Shown here: positions 24,241-27,994 of the stretch, piece after piece
How positions within the stretch are numbered: position 1 is the first letter of the stretch
How the letters are laid out: each line of letters opens with the position of its first letter
Assembly (NCBI GenBank): GCA_035503055.1
Contig: DATJTV010000191.1
Location: forward strand, 1 to 27,994
Direction: 5' to 3'
From: JAKAWQ01 sp035503055
GTDB lineage: Bacteria > Pseudomonadota > Alphaproteobacteria > Acetobacterales > Acetobacteraceae
Length of the DNA: 27,994 nt
Translations under genes and position numbers: made by a program
The notes under the pieces: generated by a model
Told to the model about the DNA's origin: nothing
The model's database searches: none
Seen by the model: the letters and a program-made list of their open reading frames with translations, nothing else

Positions 24241-24271
24241 CCGTGGCCGGCGCCGCCGCTTCCGGCCACGG
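24241..24271 (+). terminator. Hairpin downstream of the dodecin gene
   Basis: Perfect 10-bp arms ccgtggccgg / ccggccacgg with an 11-nt loop begin 8 bp after the dodecin stop codon. A GC-rich terminator-like stem; a C-rich, not T-rich, tail follows. Confidence 0.55.
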
Positions 24272-24437
24272 CCGCCCCCTCCCTCCGCCCACAAACGGGC
24301 TGGCACTGATCGTGATCCGACCGTAACTTCTCCAGCGCGCGGCCGCGCCGCCGCGTCGTCCCTCGCCCGGAGAGGAACGCTGTCGCATCGGTGGCTCCAC
24401 GCGGTGCTCTGCCCGGGGCCTCGCATCGGGGGAACGC

Positions 24438-25934
24438 ATGAGCATCGGGGACGCCACGCCCACACGCGGCCTTCGCGCGCACGAGATCGTCCGCCGCGGC
24501 GCCGAGCCCCCGCCGCTCGCCGCCATCACCCGCCTTCCCTGGTATCCCTGGCTGATCGTCGGCATCACCTGCATCGGCGCCTTCATCGGCCAGCTCGACG
24601 CCAGCATCGTCCAGCTCGCCCTGCCGACGCTGGGAACCGTCTTCAGGGCCTCGCTCGAGACCGTGAGCTGGGTCGCGCTCGCCTACCTCCTCGCCTTCGC
24701 CGCGTTCCTCCCGATCTTCGGCCGCCTCTGCGAAATGTTCGGCCGCAAGCTCCTCTATCTCTGCGGCTATCTCCTCTTCACCCTCGCGACCTTGCTCTGC
24801 GGATTCGCCCCGAGCCTCGCCTGGCTCATCGTCTTTCGCGTCCTGCAGGGAATCGGCGGCGCCCTGCTCGGCGCCAACAGCATCTCCATCCTCGTCAAGG
24901 CGACCGCCGCTGACCACCGCTCCCGGGCGCTCGGGATCTTCGCCGCCGCCCAGGCGGTCGGCGTCAGCCTCGGCCCCGCCGTCGGCGGCGTGCTGGTCGG
25001 CGCCTATGGCTGGCGCTTCGTGTTCTGGGTCGCGGTCCCCTTCGGCGTGGCCGCCGCGATCCTCGGCTGGCTGGCGCTGCCGCAAACCACCGGCCTCGCC
25101 CAGGACAAAATCTTCGACTGGCGCGGCGCCCTGCTTCTCGCCCCGGCGCTGGTCGCGCTCATGCTCGCGCTCAACCAGGCCTCCAACTGGGGCCTCGCCT
25201 CGCCGGCGCTGCTTTTCTGCCTCGCCGCGTTCGCCGTGCTGATCTCGCTGCTCGTCCGCCACGAACACGAATTCGCCTCTCCCCTCGTCGATCTCCACCT
25301 CTTCTCCGCGCCCGCCTTCTCCTGCGGCGCCGTCGGCGTCGTGCTCGGATACGCGCTGCTCTACGGCATGTTCTTCCTGATGTCCTTCGCCCTCGTCCGC
25401 GGCTACCACGATCCCGCCGCCCTGGTCGGCCTCAGGCTCGCGATCGTCCCGGTCGCGCTCGGCATCGTCGCCCCCTTCAGCGGCGCGCTCACCGATCGCC
25501 TGGGCCCCCGCGCCGTGAGCGTCGCCGGCATGGCGATCTGCATCGCCGCCCTGATCCTCCTCTGGCTCGTCGCGACCGAGCTCCGTTCCAGCCACCCCGT
25601 CTTCATGGCAGCCCTCGCCCTCTTCGGCGCCGGCCTCGGACTCTTCGTCGCGCCCAACAACAGCGCGACCATCAGCGCCGCGCCCGCCGCCCTCTCCGGC
25701 GAGGCCGGCGCACTGCTCAACCTCATGCGCGTCCTCGGCACCAGCCTCGGCGTCGTCGCCGCCTCCTCCATGCTCTCATGGCGGATCCAGGCGGCCACCG
25801 GCGCGCCTACCAGCGCGGCGCCCGTCTCGGGCCATGCGCTGCTCGGCGCGGTCGAAAGCGGCTTCACGATGCTCGCCCTCTTCGCGCTGATCGCCGCCGC
25901 CGCCTCGCTCGTCCGCAGCCCGCGCCCCGCCTGA
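24438..25934 (+). CDS. MFS transporter, DHA2 (EmrB/QacA-type) drug:H+ antiporter family
   Basis: The 498-residue membrane protein has about 14 hydrophobic segments, as in the DHA2 family of multidrug exporters. The first helix carries GAFIGQLDASIVQLALPTLG (the D-x-S-I-V-x-x-A-L-P motif D1), the 2-3 loop FGRLCEMFGRKLLYLCGYLLF is motif A, helix 4 has VFRVLQGIGGALLGANSISIL (motif B) and helix 5 LGIFAAAQAVGVSLGPAVGGVL (motif C, antiporter signature). It presumably expels a hydrophobic compound across the inner membrane. No membrane-fusion (EmrA) partner or regulator lies next to it. The ATG at 24438 has GGGGGAA about 3-9 nt upstream. Confidence 0.94.
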   Translation: MSIGDATPTRGLRAHEIVRRGAEPPPLAAITRLPWYPWLIVGITCIGAFIGQLDASIVQLALPTLGTVFRASLETVSWVALAYLLAFAAFLPIFGRLCEMFGRKLLYLCGYLLFTLATLLCGFAPSLAWLIVFRVLQGIGGALLGANSISILVKATAADHRSRALGIFAAAQAVGVSLGPAVGGVLVGAYGWRFVFWVAVPFGVAAAILGWLALPQTTGLAQDKIFDWRGALLLAPALVALMLALNQASNWGLASPALLFCLAAFAVLISLLVRHEHEFASPLVDLHLFSAPAFSCGAVGVVLGYALLYGMFFLMSFALVRGYHDPAALVGLRLAIVPVALGIVAPFSGALTDRLGPRAVSVAGMAICIAALILLWLVATELRSSHPVFMAALALFGAGLGLFVAPNNSATISAAPAALSGEAGALLNLMRVLGTSLGVVAASSMLSWRIQAATGAPTSAAPVSGHALLGAVESGFTMLALFALIAAAASLVRSPRPA

Positions 25935-25959
25935 TCCCAACACTCCTGATCCCAACCCG
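25930..25959. repeat. 15-bp tandem duplication at the end of the MFS gene
   Basis: cctgatcccaacact (25930-25944) is followed by cctgatcccaacccg (25945-25959). The first copy includes the stop codon of the transporter gene. The duplication fills nearly all of the 30-bp gap to the convergent DUF4396 gene. Confidence 0.6.
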
Positions 25960-25964
25960 CCTCC

Positions 25965-26762
25965 TTACGCGCCAAGACCCCGCGCCACCGTCACGCCGCA
26001 CGCCAGCGCCGCGAACGAGAGCGCGGCCATGGGCGAGACGCGGGGCCCCGTTTTCGCCATCGCCTCCATCCCCCGCATCCTCTCCATCCCGTGCCCCCCA
26101 CCCCCGCGCCCACCCTCACGTACCGTCAGCATCCCGTGCTTGAGCCCGTTCGTCACCAGCCACCAGTTCATCGGATAGGCCGCCGCGAACCCCACCAGCA
26201 GCGCCATGCTGATCGCGAACCAGAACTCGGGCCGCGCCGCGTCCGCCGCCGCCGGCACCGCCGCCCGCCATGCCGCGGCCACCGGGAACATCCCCGCCAT
26301 CAGCAGGTTCATCGAGAGCAGCTCGGCCACGAAGGTCTGCCGCAGCGAGCGCAGGAACGACCCGCCCGCCATCTCCCGCATGAAGAGCGCCTGGAAGATC
26401 GTCCAGCCGAACCCGAATCCCAGCACATACTCGAGCGCCATCTCCGCCGGGCCCCGCAGCGCCAGAACCCCCGCGAGCACCGCGCCGGCGATGATCCCGA
26501 TCCCGTCCCCGGCCACGCAATGCATCGTCGCGCCCAGCACCTGCCGCCATCTCGCCGCCACGTAGCGCTCGTGCAGGCCCGGCAACGGCTCGCGGCAGCC
26601 GAGCACGTAAAGGAACGCCCCGAGCGGCCCCGCGTACAGGCTCACCAGCACGAAACCCCACTTCAGGACCGGAGATTCCGGCGTCCCGCGAATATCGACG
26701 GCGACGAACCCGACCGAGAGCGCCGTCAGGACGAACCACAGAAGCATGACGCCCTGAAGCAT
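25965..26762 (-). CDS. DUF4396 family multi-helix membrane protein
   Basis: The 265-residue protein has about six membrane segments and the DUF4396 marks ATMHCVAGDGIGI (residues about 81-95) and AYPMNWWLVTNGLKHGM (about 205-221), with conserved His, Cys, Asp and Met residues that could bind metal. A Gly/His/Met-rich loop (GGHGMERMRGMEAMAK) follows, then a last hydrophobic C-terminal segment. Function is unknown; family members are inner-membrane proteins. The ATG at 26762 is preferred over that at 26768 because GGGGAG then lies 8 nt upstream. The gene starts 22 nt after the racemase stop codon, so the two are probably cotranscribed. Confidence 0.82.
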   Translation of the reverse strand: MLQGVMLLWFVLTALSVGFVAVDIRGTPESPVLKWGFVLVSLYAGPLGAFLYVLGCREPLPGLHERYVAARWRQVLGATMHCVAGDGIGIIAGAVLAGVLALRGPAEMALEYVLGFGFGWTIFQALFMREMAGGSFLRSLRQTFVAELLSMNLLMAGMFPVAAAWRAAVPAAADAARPEFWFAISMALLVGFAAAYPMNWWLVTNGLKHGMLTVREGGRGGGGHGMERMRGMEAMAKTGPRVSPMAALSFAALACGVTVARGLGA

Positions 26763-26784
26763 GGCCATTGCTCCCCGCCCTCGC

Positions 26785-27471
26785 TCACGCCGCCCGCTGC
26801 AACGCCGCCCGCGCCAGCAGCCGGGTCGAATCGAGCACCGGCAGCGGCGAATTTTCCTCATTCATGATCAGCGGAATCTCCGTGCAGCCGAGCACCGCCG
26901 CAGCGCAGCCCGCACCCTTCATCCGCGCCATCACCCCGCGCAGAAAATCCACCGCCTCCGGGCGGAAAATTCCGCACACCAGCTCGTCCATGATGATGCG
27001 GTTGATCTCCTCCCGCTCCTCCGCCTCCGGCCGCACCACCGCCACGCCCCGCGCCGCCAGCCTCCCCGGATAAACCTCGCCCTCCACCAGCCACCGCGTC
27101 CCGAGCAGGCCCACCCGCCGAAACCCCCGCCTCGCCGCCTCCGCCGCCACCGCCTCCGCGATATGCAGCCACGGCAGCTCCGATCGCGCCGCGATCGCCG
27201 GCAGCGCCTGGTGGATGGTGTTGTCGGGACAAATGAGAAAATCCGCGCCGATCCTCGCGAGCTTCTCCGCCGAAGCGAGCATCAGCGCGCCCACGCCCCG
27301 CCAGTCCTCGCGTTCGAGGCACGCCACATACTCGGCAAGCGAATGCGTGTGCATCGAAACCTCCGGATGCGCATGCGCACCCAACCGCTCGGGCCCCTCG
27401 ACGCAGATCGTCCGATAGCAGAGCGCCGCCCCCTCCGCGGAGCAAGCCACAATCCCGATATGCTTCGTCAT
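26785..27471 (-). CDS. Aspartate/glutamate racemase family protein
   Basis: The 228-residue cofactor-independent racemase has both catalytic-cysteine regions: LICPDNTIHQA at about residues 73-83 and LGCTEIPLIM at about 192-201, with the N-terminal IGIVACSAEGAALCYRTI and SMHTHSLAEY that set the substrate pocket. The two-Cys arrangement interconverts L- and D-amino acids; Asp, Glu or another substrate cannot be told. The ATG at 27471 has GGGGGAA 4-10 nt upstream. It is upstream of, and probably in one operon with, the DUF4396 membrane protein. A 14-bp repeat array sits immediately before its ribosome-binding site. Confidence 0.9.
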   Translation of the reverse strand: MTKHIGIVACSAEGAALCYRTICVEGPERLGAHAHPEVSMHTHSLAEYVACLEREDWRGVGALMLASAEKLARIGADFLICPDNTIHQALPAIAARSELPWLHIAEAVAAEAARRGFRRVGLLGTRWLVEGEVYPGRLAARGVAVVRPEAEEREEINRIIMDELVCGIFRPEAVDFLRGVMARMKGAGCAAAVLGCTEIPLIMNEENSPLPVLDSTRLLARAALQRAA

Positions 27472-27482
27472 GACGTTCCCCC

Positions 27483-27540
27483 GCCACCCGGTTCGCGCCA
27501 CCCGGTTCGCGCCCCGCCCGGTTCGCGCCACCCGGTTCGC
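27483..27540. repeat. 14-bp tandem repeat (four copies) upstream of the racemase
   Basis: gccacccggttcgc at 27483-27496, 27497-27510 and 27527-27540, with a 16-bp variant (gccccgcccggttcgc) at 27511-27526. It begins 12 bp upstream of the racemase start codon, so the array borders its ribosome-binding site, and lies between the racemase and the toxin remnant. Confidence 0.75.
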
Positions 27541-27569
27541 GCCTGGGGGGAGCATCGTCTGGTCGATCC

Positions 27570-27644
27570 CTACGCCGTCCAGGGATCGATCAGGCTGATG
27601 CCGCACCCCGCGAACCCCGCAGCATCGCGCGTCGCGACGCTGGC
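27570..27644 (-). pseudogene. C-terminal remnant of a FitB/VapC-type PIN-domain toxin
   Basis: In a frame different from the antitoxin's, 24 codons read A-S-V-A-T-R-D-A-A-G-F-A-G-C-G-I-S-L-I-D-P-W-T-A and end at TAG (27572-27570). The pattern T-R-(N/D)-x-x-x-F-x-G-x-G-(I/V)-x-L-(I/V)-(N/D)-P-W is the classic C-terminus of FitB/VapC toxins (fourth strand plus last strand of the PIN domain). The rest of the toxin, about 110 residues with the acidic active site, is absent: upstream is antitoxin coding sequence in another frame. It is a relic left by an internal deletion. Confidence 0.75.
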
Positions 27645-27823
27645 GCCCGCCGCCGCCGAATCGCCTCCGCCGGATCGGGCCTGCGCTCGCCGCCCTCCTT
27701 GTCCGGCGCGGCACCGAGGATCGAGCGCAGTTCCGCCTCCATCGAGCGGCCGTGACGCGCGGCGCGCACGCGCAACCGCTCCTTCACCCGGGAATCGACG
27801 TTGCGGATCGTCAGCGTTGCCAT
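27590..27823 (-). CDS. FitA-like ribbon-helix-helix antitoxin with altered C-terminus
   Basis: The 77-residue protein begins MATLTIRNVDSRVKERLRVRAARHGRSMEAELRSIL, the characteristic ribbon-helix-helix DNA-binding domain of FitA/VapB-type antitoxins, followed by a charged linker and AEAIRRRRAP, which resembles the family's conserved A-I-R-x-R-F-A-P toxin-binding end. The last 15 or so residues (SRRAMLRGSRGAASA) are not family sequence: they are read from the toxin's C-terminal codons in a shifted frame, up to a TGA inside the toxin remnant. So the gene has lost its native 3' end by a deletion and no longer has a toxin to neutralise. ATG 27823 lies 35 bp from the inferred IS end, so its promoter may be cut off. 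It may still bind DNA. Confidence 0.85.
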   Translation of the reverse strand: MATLTIRNVDSRVKERLRVRAARHGRSMEAELRSILGAAPDKEGGERRPDPAEAIRRRRAPASRRAMLRGSRGAASA

Positions 27824-27858
27824 ACGGTGCCTCGTGAGGCCACGTGCACGCAACCTAG

Positions 27859-27994
27859 TACTACAGTTGCGGATCGGATGGAGATCTGATTCTGTGCTCC
27901 CCTGTCGTGGGGGGGAGAGCGATGTCGGTAGCGTCGTGGTCGGGAGCGCTGTTGGCTTGGGAGGTGGAGCTTTCGGCGTTGAAGGCGCGGCTGG
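27859..27994 (+). mobile_element. Left end of an IS701-like insertion sequence (continues off the window)
   Basis: Just after CTAG (27855-27858), a target sequence typical of IS701-family insertion, comes tactacagttgcgg, a plausible terminal inverted repeat. About 60 bp later a transposase-like ORF opens on the plus strand and runs off the window. The right end and the matching repeat are outside, so the boundary is inference. Confidence 0.5.
27922..27994 (+). CDS. IS701-like transposase (N-terminal fragment at window edge)
   Basis: The ATG at 27922 has GGGGGAGAG directly upstream. The 24 visible codons read like the N-terminus of IS701-family (DDE, DUF4338-less) transposases: an A-W-x-x-E-L-x-A-L-K-A-R-L pattern, here SGALLAWEVELSALKARL. 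The protein continues beyond the window. Assignment rests on a short stretch plus the CTAG-like boundary; it is therefore tentative. Confidence 0.55.
   Translation, partial: MSVASWSGALLAWEVELSALKARL

Overview
The window comes from a high-GC bacterial chromosome, almost certainly an alphaproteobacterium and probably Rhodospirillales/Acetobacteraceae-like. This is inference from strong G/C third-position bias, a DUF2852 protein, a stand-alone clpS, and the protein sequences themselves. No rRNA, tRNA or CRISPR array was recognised.

Left part (1-8.9 kb): a truncated glycine-zipper lipoprotein gene; leuA preceded by a leucine-rich 40-codon ORF and a compact stem junction that may form a regulatory leader; a two-gene operon with a QuiC1-type 3-dehydroshikimate dehydratase/HPPD-like fusion and a dimeric alpha/beta-barrel protein; a YqaA/DedA membrane protein; an FMN-dependent alpha-hydroxy-acid dehydrogenase divergent from a TetR regulator; a DUF72 gene translationally coupled to that regulator; and a DUF2852 protein.

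Centre (8.9-16.9 kb, minus strand): a HAD phosphatase and then the main accessory block. Read 5'->3' on the minus strand it runs aldehyde dehydrogenase, DUF779, then a four-subunit bidirectional NAD(P)-linked [NiFe]-hydrogenase of group 3b type (beta, gamma, delta, alpha) with a stand-alone cyclic-nucleotide-binding-domain protein inserted between beta and gamma, and last the maturation endopeptidase. A perfect FNR/FixK-type palindrome, TTGATTTGAATCAA, lies about 100 bp upstream of the aldehyde dehydrogenase. It suggests low-oxygen control of a module coupling aldehyde oxidation, the pyridine nucleotide pool and H2. No hyp maturation genes lie in the window.

Right part (17-28 kb): clpS; an IorAB-type molybdenum hydroxylase pair with a Tat signal; an acyl-CoA dehydrogenase-fold flavoprotein; prfC; dodecin; a DHA2-type MFS exporter; a DUF4396 membrane protein with an Asp/Glu racemase; and a decayed FitAB/VapBC-type toxin-antitoxin locus. 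In that locus the antitoxin runs directly into the last 24 codons of a deleted toxin, and the left end of an IS701-like element sits just upstream.

A recurring oddity is a set of sequence-unrelated short tandem duplications (13-16 bp, one of 27 bp) in intergenic strips and in two coding regions: near 415, 21701, 21922, 22138, 22885, 25930 and 27483. All coordinates, reading frames and motifs were read by eye; family assignments rest on recognised motifs, not on searches.
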